Notes: a model not told the origin generated them from the letters alone. A DNA stretch of 64,000 nucleotides from JAFGNV01 sp964612485 (GCA_964612485.1 CAZTFF010000015.1:1-64000), one strand, 5' to 3'. Shown: positions 53,568 through 62,224, numbered from the stretch's first letter. Program-made: numbers and translations.

Positions 53568-56500
53568 TAGTCAACTCCTGTTCCTGCCCCCGCACCATTT
53601 ATGTGTTGAATATTGAGGCCCTCGCTGCCGTTGGAGCGGGTATCAACGCCCAACTCTACCACGGCATATTCCGCCGAAAGATGCTGCCCCAATGCTGTGG
53701 CCGCCGTTTGAACCAATTCTTCCAAATTGGCCGCGGACCGTAATTTATCGGTGATCTCACGGATAACCTGTTCCCGGCGGGCCGCCTTCCGGCTCATTTC
53801 GTACCGTTGGGCGCTCTCCAGGGCAATGGCAGCCTGATCAACCAGGGTTCTGAGCAGCTTAACCTGCGTTTCTTGCGCCGCGCGTTCCGCCTGTTCTTTA
53901 TATCCTACTTCAACCAATCCCAGGGTTTCCTGCCGAACCTTTACCGGGGTAAAAATTCTTTGACCCCAGTCATCCATTCCCTCGGCAGCAAAAACGGCGG
54001 GATCGAACCGCTCATCCCACCCCACAATGATTTCTGTCTGGCCGGTGCGGATAATGTCGGCCATAATGTCATCACTATCCAAGGGATGGTTGGCGTTGGC
54101 CAGATGGTCCGGCGTGACATTAAAGCCGGAAACGGCTCTGACCCGCTGGTGGGCTTGATCCACCAGGGAAAAGATCACATAATCAGCGTCGGTTAGGGCG
54201 GTGCTTGCTTCAAAAAAGGCCTCGATTACATCATTAACTTCTAACGTGCCGGCCAATTTCTGGGTAAACTTTTGTAATATCTGCGTTTCATGCAGCCGGG
54301 CTTCAGCTTCTTGCTGGGCGTGCGTGATATTTTCAAACAAAATGGCGTTTTGCAAGGCAATCGCCGCCTGGCTGCCGATGGCGCTTAATAATTCCTGGCT
54401 ATGTTCATCGTAAAGGTGCGAGGTAGTAAAACTTTGTACGGCCATCACGCCCAATACGCGGTCGCCCACCATCAACGGTACGCCCAACCACGATTGCGAT
54501 TCTTGACCCTTCAATTTTATACCCAGCGCTTCCTGGCGCGCCCGCACATTGTCTTCAAACAACAGGCTGATTTTATTGCGGACGATGTACCCGGCAATGC
54601 CCTCGCTTACCGGAATTTTTTTGATGCTTTTATCGATTTCCGAGTCGCTCACGATAAAAGAAAACTCAATTTCTGCGTTTTCTTCATCATACAGGCCAAT
54701 ATAGAAGTTAGAGGTATCAATAAGCCGGGAAGCCTGGCGATAGGCTTCTTCCAGAACCTGATCCACACTCAGCCGGGCGGTGAGGGCCTGGCCCAACTCG
54801 TACAGCACGGCCTGCTCTCGAGCCAAAATTTCCGACGCGGTGAGCGCCGTGTGCGTTTTTTCATGCTGGCCGGCATTTTGAATAGCCACCGCTATCTGAG
54901 CGCCCAGGATTGTTTGAATATGCAAATCCTCATTGTGGAAATAATTTTCTTTATCCGATTGCACATCCATCACGCCCAACATCTCCCCACCAACAATCAG
55001 GGGAACGGCTAACTCCGATTTTGTGTCGGGCAGGGAGGGGTTTGGCAGCCAACCGGCTTCTTCCCGAACATTGTTCACAATAAACCCTTTTTTCGTCCGG
55101 GCGGCGCGGGCCACCAACGATTGTTCCTGATGAAGCGGAATCCGCCAGCCTTCTGCGGCCATCTGCCGGCCCACGCCCCCGGCTCCGGCGGCCAGATCAA
55201 GGGCATCCCCCATCCGGTTAAGAAGATAAATATGGGCGTGGTACAGGCCAAAACGCTCTTTGGTGAGATCAACCACCGTTTGCAGCAATTCCTGGGTATC
55301 AAAAATGGTTGAAATAATGGTGCCGACTTCGGCCACGGTTTCCAATTCGTTGGCCCGTTTGGCCAAAATCTTTTCGGCTTCCACCCGTTCGGTCACATCC
55401 CAAAAGATGCCTTGGGTACCAATAATTGTTCCATCAGTCTCGGTGATCGGTGTTTTTACCACCCGCACATAAATGGTCTGGCCGCTGGCCGGCACTTCGT
55501 GGGCTTCAACCACATCAACCGCCTCACCGGTTTCTATCACCTTCAGATCATCGGCCGCATATTTGTCGGCCAATTCTTTGGGGTAGAGATCGTAAGTTGT
55601 TTTGCCCACCAGTTCTTCAAGCGTCATATCGACCGTGGAAAGATAGGCTTTGTTGGCAAAGATCACCCGATCATCTCGATCCTTACGGTAGATGTTCTGA
55701 GGCAGCGCGTCCAGCGCGGATCGGAACAAATCTTCGCTGGCCTGCAATTTTTCTTCGGTCATTTTGCGGTCGGTAATATCCCGGCCAATCCCAACGATGC
55801 CGGCCACCCGCCCCTGGTTGTCGTAGAATGGAATTTTTGTGGTGGAAACCCAAATCCTGGTGCCGTCGGCAGCAAGGCCGGGTTCCACCTGATTAACCAG
55901 GGATTCGCCCGATTGAATAACCCGCTGATCATCGGCCAAAAATTGGCCCGCCATCTCTTCAGGGTAAAAATCGCGGTCTGTTTTGCCGATCAACGCCTCG
56001 GGATCATCCAGGCCCACGGCTCTGGCATTGGTGATATTGCTGATAAGAATGCGGCTTTCGGTATCTTTGACGTAAATCAGATCGGGCGAACTGTCGATGA
56101 GGGTTCGCAGCAGCGCCGTCTGCCCGCCCAGCCATTCATCCGTTGACACAGTGGTAGGCGGCTCTATTACGGATATTGTTTGCGCTGCCGCCACCGGCGT
56201 AGATTCATCTGTTTCGGGCGACGCCTTTACGGGGACCGTAGCAGGGGGCATTTGTTCAGTTGTTTTTAAAACGGCGGTGCGAACTTCGGAGAGGAGCTGC
56301 CACAAAAATTTGCTGGATTCCAGATCGGTGACAACGGGGGCCAATGTTTGGCCCAAGCATTCAATTTCCAGCAGCGGGTGAGGGGCAGCAATGTCTTTGG
56401 ACCAGCGGCGGGGTTCATCATCTGCTGATTCATCAAACAGGTGCAGGAGCGGGGCCGAGGTGCCGGATTCGTAGGAGGCAGTTACCGCCTTTAAGAGCTT

Positions 56501-56638
56501 GCGGGCCGACGACATGCGATGGTTGGCGGCGATGAGTTCGTAGCCATCCCCACTTTCCTCTAATAATTGGGTATAGGTGTCTGCCAGATTTGCTGTATTC
56601 AGGGTGATGAAATTTGCAAACTCTTTAAGTGCCGGCAT
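53567..56638 (-). CDS. Soluble PAS-PAS-GAF-GAF-GAF sensor without kinase domain
   Basis: 1023 residues, no membrane segment. The N-terminal helical domain (1-130) resembles the RsbR-type N-domain. PAS1 (about 175-290; PDLIYVKDTESRILISN) and PAS2 (300-415; KDRDDRVIFANKAYLS) are followed by GAF1 (430-605; FGLYHAHIYLLNRMGDAL), GAF2 (610-770; NFYIGLYDEENAEIEFSF), GAF3 (790-930; ADYVIFSLVDQAHQRVRAV) and the array's tail (VQTAATALGQHLSAEYAVVELG). No catalytic output. It is the first gene of the large operon, with AAGGAG before its ATG and a consensus promoter 77 bp upstream. Confidence 0.87.
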   Translation of the reverse strand: MPALKEFANFITLNTANLADTYTQLLEESGDGYELIAANHRMSSARKLLKAVTASYESGTSAPLLHLFDESADDEPRRWSKDIAAPHPLLEIECLGQTLAPVVTDLESSKFLWQLLSEVRTAVLKTTEQMPPATVPVKASPETDESTPVAAAQTISVIEPPTTVSTDEWLGGQTALLRTLIDSSPDLIYVKDTESRILISNITNARAVGLDDPEALIGKTDRDFYPEEMAGQFLADDQRVIQSGESLVNQVEPGLAADGTRIWVSTTKIPFYDNQGRVAGIVGIGRDITDRKMTEEKLQASEDLFRSALDALPQNIYRKDRDDRVIFANKAYLSTVDMTLEELVGKTTYDLYPKELADKYAADDLKVIETGEAVDVVEAHEVPASGQTIYVRVVKTPITETDGTIIGTQGIFWDVTERVEAEKILAKRANELETVAEVGTIISTIFDTQELLQTVVDLTKERFGLYHAHIYLLNRMGDALDLAAGAGGVGRQMAAEGWRIPLHQEQSLVARAARTKKGFIVNNVREEAGWLPNPSLPDTKSELAVPLIVGGEMLGVMDVQSDKENYFHNEDLHIQTILGAQIAVAIQNAGQHEKTHTALTASEILAREQAVLYELGQALTARLSVDQVLEEAYRQASRLIDTSNFYIGLYDEENAEIEFSFIVSDSEIDKSIKKIPVSEGIAGYIVRNKISLLFEDNVRARQEALGIKLKGQESQSWLGVPLMVGDRVLGVMAVQSFTTSHLYDEHSQELLSAIGSQAAIALQNAILFENITHAQQEAEARLHETQILQKFTQKLAGTLEVNDVIEAFFEASTALTDADYVIFSLVDQAHQRVRAVSGFNVTPDHLANANHPLDSDDIMADIIRTGQTEIIVGWDERFDPAVFAAEGMDDWGQRIFTPVKVRQETLGLVEVGYKEQAERAAQETQVKLLRTLVDQAAIALESAQRYEMSRKAARREQVIREITDKLRSAANLEELVQTAATALGQHLSAEYAVVELGVDTRSNGSEGLNIQHINGAGAGTGVD

Positions 56639-56714
56639 AACTTACTCCTTAAATTTGGAAAGAACAGAGCCGGGAAACCGGACAATGACAACGTTGGTTT
56701 CCCTCTATGGTTTA

Positions 56715-56743
56715 ATTATATTAAAAGTTTGCTCTGATGACAA
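56715..56743 (-). promoter_or_regulatory. Consensus-like promoter of the sensor-array operon
   Basis: TTGTCA (56738-56743), 17-bp spacer, TATAAT (56715-56720) on the minus strand, just past the stop of the receiver-only regulator. The leader of about 70 bases contains an inverted repeat (GGGAAACC 56672-56679, GGTTTCCC 56696-56703) that may form a stem near the transcript start. Confidence 0.75.
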
Positions 56744-56756
56744 TCTTCCATTTTTC

Positions 56757-57215
56757 CTACTGCTCCAGGCTCCGTTCAGCCAACCGGTGAAACTCTTCCA
56801 GAATAGACACCGCCAGGGCCGGATTGAGGGTGACATCGCCTTCGGCCACCTGCCGGATGGTATTGGCCATATCTCCGGTATCCAGGCCATTCTGTTTTTC
56901 AACGTAACCGGACGCGCCGGCTTTGACCGCTTCAATGGCGTACCGGTCATCCGGCTCGGACGAGATGGTTAAAATTTTTATCCGGTCGTTTTGGCTCATA
57001 ATAGATTTGATCGCTTTGATGCTATCCAATACCGGCAGGTGCAAATCCATCAAGACCAAATCGGGATTGTTTTCCCGGCAACTGCTCACCGCCCCCTGGC
57101 CATCGCGCACAATCCCCACCACTTTTATATCCTGGCACCGGTCCAGCGATTTTTTCAACTGCTTGGCAAAGTCAATATCATTATCGGCAATTAATATTCT
57201 CAATGTTTGATCCAT
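56757..57215 (-). CDS. Receiver-only response regulator of NarL type, without HTH
   Basis: 152 residues. A NarL/FixJ-like receiver: D11xD13 acidic pair, acceptor D57 in VLMD-LHLPVLDS, ILTISSE, and KAGASGYVEK with the active-site Lys. The C-terminal tail of about 30 residues (GDVTLNPALAVSILEEF) matches the linker normally found before a LuxR HTH, but the protein stops where the HTH would begin. So it is either a truncated regulator or a dedicated phosphate sink. It has its own promoter with the 44-bp repeat element (57285-57354) and lies directly before the sensor-array operon. AGGTGA precedes the ATG. Confidence 0.87.
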   Translation of the reverse strand: MDQTLRILIADNDIDFAKQLKKSLDRCQDIKVVGIVRDGQGAVSSCRENNPDLVLMDLHLPVLDSIKAIKSIMSQNDRIKILTISSEPDDRYAIEAVKAGASGYVEKQNGLDTGDMANTIRQVAEGDVTLNPALAVSILEEFHRLAERSLEQ

Positions 57216-57284
57216 AAGACTTCACCTAACCCGGACAAAGTCGCGCTGCTTCCAAGGCCGGAACCAAAAAATATCACCATTTTC

Positions 57285-57354
57285 ATTATATGAGATAAAT
57301 TCAACCATTCATAGAGCCGAAAGTACCGAATTTTTTGCCCGAAAGTACCTTAAA
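57285..57354 (-). promoter_or_regulatory. Twin-repeat promoter, copy 1 (drives the receiver-only regulator)
   Basis: A 44-bp element (57311-57354) contains two exact copies of CCGAAAGTACC (57317-57327 and 57339-57349), starts 22 bp apart. Reading toward the gene, the element is followed by 20 bp and TATAAT (57285-57290). The -35 position is poor (TATGAA), as expected of an activator-dependent promoter. It matches copy 2 at 61465-61508 at 39 of 44 positions, with identical spacing to the -10. Confidence 0.7.
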
Positions 57355-57363
57355 GACACGTTT

Positions 57364-59082
57364 CTAGGCGTAATCATCCGGTAGGGGCAGGGTAAATTGG
57401 GCTTTTGTTCCTTTTCCCGCTTCGCTCTCCATCCAGATACGGCCGCCGTTCCGTTCTACCATTTCTTTACAAATGATGAGGCCCAGACCGGAGCCTTGTT
57501 CCTGCTCGGTGCCCAGGGTGGTAAAGTTAGATTCCAGCCGGAAGAGATTATTTAAATCTTGCTGTTTCATCCCCACACCCGTATCCTCCACCGAAATCCG
57601 CACCTGCTTTGTTTCCCTTCCGTTGAGAGAATGAGGCGCAGCCACAATAGTGACCGAACCGCCTCGCGGCGTAAATTTCAGGGCGTTGCTGGTGAGATTC
57701 CGTATCACCGTATCGACCATATTTCTATCGGCATAGGCCGTCAGGGTATCATCCACGGCATTTTTCAGCGCGATATTTTTATCGTCAGCGGCGGGGGTGA
57801 GTAGTTCCAAGGTTTCCTGGGCCACCGGTTTCAGAGTTAGCGCCTGGGGACAGAAATCCATTTCGCCCTGCCGCTGTATCCGAGACCAGGTCAGCAAGTT
57901 GTCTAACAAACTCAGGGCGGCTTTTGCGCCGTTAAAAATGGCACCGCTCATATGGCGGATATCGTCGGCGCATAAATCATCGGCCATATTGAGCATCATC
58001 TGGGCATTGCCCAGCAAACTGGTAAAGGGGCCGCGTAAATCGTGAGAAATAATAGAGAAAAATTTATCTTTATCGGCATTGATCCTTTTTTCCATTTCAT
58101 AGAGGCGGGCATTGCGGATGGCGATGGCAATTTGGTTGGCCAGCGTTTGCAGCACTTTTTGATCATCGTTATCAAAAGCAGCCGGTTCCGCGCTGCGAAT
58201 ATCCAAAACGCCAATACGCTCATCGCCCACGCGCAGGGGCAACGCCAGTTGCGCTTGTGTTTCGGTGAGTTCAGCCAGGGGTTCGTACAAAGGATCGCGG
58301 GCCACATCATCAATAATGTAGGGAGTAGTGGTCTGGTTAACCTGGGTGATGATATTTTTATCGACATCGGGGCTAAAAACGTGCGCCTGCTCCAAAAGAT
58401 GGCCGGTTTCCCCGGCGCTGGCCTGCAAGGCCAGGCCGTCTTTAGATTCGTACCACAGCCAGACTCCCACAAAATAATAATCAAACTCGGCGCGGATCAA
58501 CTCGGTGACGTCGGTAAGCAGTTCACCCAAATCCAGAATGGAGGTGGCTTGCCGGCCTACCTGGCTGCTGGTTTCCAGGTGAACGGCCCGCCGGGAGAGG
58601 GCCTGATTAGCCTCCCGCAGTTCGTTGGTTAAACATTGCAATTGTTCGTTTTGATCTTGCAAATTTCGGGCCAGATCACGAAGTTTCAGGTGAGTGGTAA
58701 GCCGGGCCAAGACTTCCGGGTATTGCAAGGGTTTGGTAATATAATCTACGGCGCCAACTTCAAATCCTTTTATTTTGTCTTCCGCTTCAGACAAAGCCGT
58801 CATAAAAATTACGGGGATATCCTGGGTGTGAGGGTTCTCTTTTAATTGACGGCAGGTTTCAAAGCCATTGATGCCGGGCATCATAATATCCAGCAAAATA
58901 AGATCGGGCAGGGCATATTGCACCCGCTTGAGGGCAATTTCTCCGCTGCGGGCCACCATAATGGCGTAGCCAAAATTTTTCAGGTAGTCGGAGACTACTT
59001 TGAGGTTGGTGGGGTTATCATCAACAATTAAAATAGTGTGTTTGATGCTTTCAGTTGCGGTGCGCTGCGAGTGTTGATTCAT
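57364..59082 (-). CDS. Hybrid histidine kinase: REC-GAF-HisKA-HATPase
   Basis: 572 residues, soluble. An N-terminal receiver (15-130; D21D22, acceptor D65 in LLDIMMPG, KPLQYPE) is followed by a coiled-coil stretch, GAF (about 165-325; FDYYFVGVWLWYESKDG), HisKA with H347 in FFSIISHDLRGPF, and HATPase (RNLTSNALKFTPRGG, DTGVGMK, GSGLGLIICK). Its start overlaps by 4 bases the upstream GAF-HisKA-HATPase-REC gene. With the receiver at the front of this protein and at the back of its partner, a direct phosphate relay between the two is likely (inference). It is probably cotranscribed from the twin-repeat promoter copy 2. Confidence 0.9.
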   Translation of the reverse strand: MNQHSQRTATESIKHTILIVDDNPTNLKVVSDYLKNFGYAIMVARSGEIALKRVQYALPDLILLDIMMPGINGFETCRQLKENPHTQDIPVIFMTALSEAEDKIKGFEVGAVDYITKPLQYPEVLARLTTHLKLRDLARNLQDQNEQLQCLTNELREANQALSRRAVHLETSSQVGRQATSILDLGELLTDVTELIRAEFDYYFVGVWLWYESKDGLALQASAGETGHLLEQAHVFSPDVDKNIITQVNQTTTPYIIDDVARDPLYEPLAELTETQAQLALPLRVGDERIGVLDIRSAEPAAFDNDDQKVLQTLANQIAIAIRNARLYEMEKRINADKDKFFSIISHDLRGPFTSLLGNAQMMLNMADDLCADDIRHMSGAIFNGAKAALSLLDNLLTWSRIQRQGEMDFCPQALTLKPVAQETLELLTPAADDKNIALKNAVDDTLTAYADRNMVDTVIRNLTSNALKFTPRGGSVTIVAAPHSLNGRETKQVRISVEDTGVGMKQQDLNNLFRLESNFTTLGTEQEQGSGLGLIICKEMVERNGGRIWMESEAGKGTKAQFTLPLPDDYA

Positions 59083-61259
59083 CGATTGGCCTTCCTAAAT
59101 GATTCAACCAGGCTCAGGATTTGTTCATCTTCAAAATTTCTGGCCAGGTTACGCAGTTTATCGGCAAACGGTTGAAAGGGTGCGCCCAGCTGTTCAAGGT
59201 GGGCGGCCCGGTCTTCCAGCTCGGCCATGCTTCCTTTCATCGCCAGATCAAACAAAATTTCTATTTCGTCCGGCGGCGGGGGTGTAACTTGAGCGGGTGC
59301 GGGTTTGTCAGGCGCAGCCGCCGTATTTTCAACCTCCTGATAAATCCATTCTAAATCTAAATGGGCGCGCAGTTGCTGCAACAATTGTTGGGTATCCACG
59401 GGCTTGGGCAGAAAGGTGTTGCACCCCGCCTCGATACTTTGCTGCCGGTGTTCGTCAAATACGCTGGCCGATAGCGCGATGATCAACACATTCTTTAACG
59501 CCGGATGCTGCCGGATTTCCCTAACGGCCGTAAAACCGTCCTTTTCCGGCATTACCGGATCCATCAAAATAACGTTGGGCCGCAATTTGCGCGCCTGCGC
59601 CACGCCTGCGCCGCCATCGGCTGCTTCGGCAACCTGAAATCCAAGCGGGGCCAGCAAATCAACCAAAAAGGCGCGATTATGCGCTTTATCATCGACAATT
59701 AATACTTTTTGGCGGGGTCCCTGGTAGCCGGCAATCAAACGGGCATCCACCCGATCTTCCTGCACGTCGCCCCGCGCCATTTTTAAGGGGATTTCAAACC
59801 AAAAGGTGCTGCCCCGCCCCACCCAACTTTTTAATTGCAACTGCCCGCCCATCATCTCCACCAACTGGCGGCTGATGGTCAAGCCCAGGCCGGTGCCTTC
59901 CACATCGCTGCTTTTGGCGGCAACCTGCTCAAAGGGGGTAAACGCCTTGGTGATTTGATCCGGCGATATCCCCACGCCGGTATCTTCAACCTCAAAGCGG
60001 AGGGTGGGGCTGTGTTTATGTTCTACGGTTACGCCCACGCGCAATGTTACCCGGCCCCGCTCGGTGAATTTTACCGCGTTGCTTAACAGGTTGAGCAGCA
60101 CCTGCCGCAGCCGTTTGTCGTCGGCCCGAACCCCGGAAGGCAGGGGGGTTAACTTTTCAAGCAGGAACGCCAACTCCTTTTTTTCGGCCTGAACCTGGGC
60201 TATTCCGGTAATGTTCTGCAAAAAATTTGAGAAGTTGAAATCAATCTCGTACAGATCCATTTTTTGGGCTTCAATTTTAGAAAGATCAAGCACATCATTG
60301 ATCAAATTGAGCAAATGGATGCCGCTCTCGTGGATCGCGTTCAGGCCGTCTTGTTGCAGCTGGGTCAGGTGGTTGTCTTGTTTCAATATCTGGGCATACC
60401 CCAGAATACCGTTGAGCGGGGTGCGGAACTCGTGGCTCATATTGGCCAGAAATTCGCTCTTGGCCCGATTAGCCTGTTCCGCCGCTTCTTTTGACTCCTC
60501 GGCTTCAATGGTTTGCTCTTCTAACTGGTGATACAGGTGGGCATTCTGAATGGCCACGGCTATCTGATCGGCGATGGACTGCATTAACACGAGATCATTA
60601 TTGTTGAATCCGCCGGAAGTTTTGCGCTGTAAATGCAGCACGCCAATCACAGAATCGCTGTGGCGTAAAGGCATCACCAACTCCGGTTGATTCCCGACCA
60701 TTTCCGGCGCGGCCTGATCTTTGCCGGTCAAAATCGGTTGTCCGGTGCCGGCGGCCCGGTCTGCCAACTCCCGGCCAGCCGGCGGGCGGTACGCCTGCGC
60801 CCGAAGAGGCCGCGTTTGCTCACCTGTTTCTTCCCGCAAGATCAGCTCGCCGCTTTCCGCATCAACCAGATAAATATAGACCCGGTCGCAGCCAAAGGTT
60901 TGTTGGATGTTATGGACCACCTGCCGTAACAACTCATCCAGATCAAGAATGGTGGCTAAGCGGCGGCTGATCTCGGCGCCGGCTTCCAGGGTGTTCATTC
61001 GTTCTCGGACGGTGTTTTCCAAATAGGCAATCTGCCACTGCAATGCAGCATTGGCCCGGCTGCGGGTGATCAACAAAAAAATCAGAGAGATCAGCACAGC
61101 AACTCCAACAGAGCCGGCCAAAAGCAGCAAGGGCGTGTTTGAGAAACCAGGGTTAGTCTGGAGTACCGGCCTCAACCCCTGAACAAGCGAAATATTGAAG
61201 AAAACGGGCGCGGGTGAACTATTTAGAGGCAGGGCAGCGAAGCTGGTGATCGGAGTCAT
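59079..61259 (-). CDS. Hybrid histidine kinase: membrane segments-GAF-HisKA-HATPase-REC
   Basis: 726 residues. An extracytoplasmic N-terminus and a strong membrane segment (about 43-65, LLLLAGSVGVAVLISLIFLL) are followed by GAF (about 95-245; FGCDRVYIYLVDAESGEL), HisKA with H276 in FLANMSHEFRTPLNG, HATPase (DTGVGISPDQ, GTGLGLTISRQL), a receiver (about 510-630; D567 in NVILMD-PVMPEKDG, LPKPVD) and a short helical tail of about 75 residues. Transcribed from the twin-repeat promoter copy 2 (leader of about 170 bases that includes a hairpin repeat). No HPt domain is recognisable; the final helical stretch might act in its place, but I see no HPt histidine motif there. Confidence 0.9.
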   Translation of the reverse strand: MTPITSFAALPLNSSPAPVFFNISLVQGLRPVLQTNPGFSNTPLLLLAGSVGVAVLISLIFLLITRSRANAALQWQIAYLENTVRERMNTLEAGAEISRRLATILDLDELLRQVVHNIQQTFGCDRVYIYLVDAESGELILREETGEQTRPLRAQAYRPPAGRELADRAAGTGQPILTGKDQAAPEMVGNQPELVMPLRHSDSVIGVLHLQRKTSGGFNNNDLVLMQSIADQIAVAIQNAHLYHQLEEQTIEAEESKEAAEQANRAKSEFLANMSHEFRTPLNGILGYAQILKQDNHLTQLQQDGLNAIHESGIHLLNLINDVLDLSKIEAQKMDLYEIDFNFSNFLQNITGIAQVQAEKKELAFLLEKLTPLPSGVRADDKRLRQVLLNLLSNAVKFTERGRVTLRVGVTVEHKHSPTLRFEVEDTGVGISPDQITKAFTPFEQVAAKSSDVEGTGLGLTISRQLVEMMGGQLQLKSWVGRGSTFWFEIPLKMARGDVQEDRVDARLIAGYQGPRQKVLIVDDKAHNRAFLVDLLAPLGFQVAEAADGGAGVAQARKLRPNVILMDPVMPEKDGFTAVREIRQHPALKNVLIIALSASVFDEHRQQSIEAGCNTFLPKPVDTQQLLQQLRAHLDLEWIYQEVENTAAAPDKPAPAQVTPPPPDEIEILFDLAMKGSMAELEDRAAHLEQLGAPFQPFADKLRNLARNFEDEQILSLVESFRKANR

Positions 61260-61360
61260 TGGTCTGGCTCATTTCTACGGCAAGAAACGGGAAAACGGCA
61301 ATCTCAAAACATTGAGATTGACACTTTTTTGTACCTTCTCAATAATCTGGGGCAGAGCTG

Positions 61361-61402
61361 GTTGAGCTTGTCGAAACCAACGGTCTTCGACAGGCTCAGA
61401 CC
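61361..61402. repeat. Hairpin copy of the GAGCTTGTCGAA repeat
   Basis: GAGCTTGTCGAAACC (61364-61378) pairs with GGTCTTCGACAGGCTC (61382-61397) around the loop AAC. It shares its core with the coding copy at 213-241. It sits in the 5' leader of the histidine kinase operon. Confidence 0.65.
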
Positions 61403-61438
61403 TCGTTCCCCCAAAATATTGAAAAGATACACTTTTAT

Positions 61439-61508
61439 ATTATAGAAAATAATGGGGACAATTGATAGAGCCAAAGGTACTTTATTTTTTGCCCGAAAGT
61501 ACCTTAAA
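61439..61508 (-). promoter_or_regulatory. Twin-repeat promoter, copy 2 (drives the hybrid kinase pair)
   Basis: A 44-bp element (61465-61508) with CCAAAGGTACT (61471-61481) and CCGAAAGTACC (61493-61503), starts 22 bp apart. It is followed toward the gene by 20 bp and TATAAT (61439-61444). The -35 position is poor (TATCAA). The distance from element to -10 is the same as in copy 1. Confidence 0.7.
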
Positions 61509-61530
61509 ATCATAAAAAAAGTTGGCAGGG

Positions 61531-62190
61531 TTAAGGCTTATCAACCAGACCGTTTTGCATGGCCCGAATCGCCGCTTCGGTGCGATTATTAACTTGTAGT
61601 TTCTGGAAAATGATTGAGAGGTAATTTTTTACGGTGCGTTCCGACAGATTCAGCTCTGTGGCAATATCTTTGTTGCTGGCCCCTTCGGAAACCAGGGTCA
61701 AAATACGCTGTTCGCGCTCTTTGAGAGGTTGAAGTTGGGGGGGGGCTTCTTGCCGGCCGGAAAGCTGACGAAACTCATCCAAAACACGGGTGGTCATCTG
61801 GGGATCGATAATGGTTTGCCCGGCATGCACCGCTTTGATAACGTTCAACAACGCTTTTGAGCGGGTGTCCTTCAAAAGATAGGCTTTAGCGCCGGCTTTA
61901 ACGGCTTCCACCACGTACTCATCTTGAGGATACATAGTTAAAATAATAATGCCGATGTCATCCTGGTCTTTCAAAATCAAACGGGTCGCTTCCACGCCAT
62001 CCAGAACGGGCATATTGATGTCCATTAAGATGACCGTCGGCTTTAGTTTGGCCGCCAACCGGACCGCTTCCAACCCGTCTTCCGCTTCGCCGACAACGTC
62101 GATGCTGTCGTCCTCGTCTTCCAACAGGAAACGTAATCCCTCTCTGAACAAGGCGTGGTCGTCAACCAGTAATACTTTTATTTTACTCAT
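61531..62190 (-). CDS. NarL/FixJ-family response regulator with LuxR HTH
   Basis: 219 residues, full family length. Receiver at 3-120 with D10D11, acceptor D57 (VILMD-INMPVLDG) and KAGAKAYLLK. LuxR-type HTH at about 150-215: LKEREQRILTLVSEGASNK, IATELNLSERTVKNY, IFQKLQVNNRTEAA. A DNA-binding transcription factor when phosphorylated. It lies 34 bp after its HisKA_3 kinase gene, the standard pairing. The element at 61465-61508 lies just past its stop, so it is the best local candidate to bind the twin repeats (inference). Confidence 0.93.
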   Translation of the reverse strand: MSKIKVLLVDDHALFREGLRFLLEDEDDSIDVVGEAEDGLEAVRLAAKLKPTVILMDINMPVLDGVEATRLILKDQDDIGIIILTMYPQDEYVVEAVKAGAKAYLLKDTRSKALLNVIKAVHAGQTIIDPQMTTRVLDEFRQLSGRQEAPPQLQPLKEREQRILTLVSEGASNKDIATELNLSERTVKNYLSIIFQKLQVNNRTEAAIRAMQNGLVDKP

Positions 62191-62224
62191 ACTGCCGTCC
62201 TACTGCTCAATAGCCGATCTCTGT

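Noticed and set aside
61304..61513. Small open frame of 69 residues in the kinase leader
   Set aside because: It runs through the dispersed repeat and the twin-repeat promoter, has no ribosome site, and the product matches the translated repeat (RGLSLSKTVGF).
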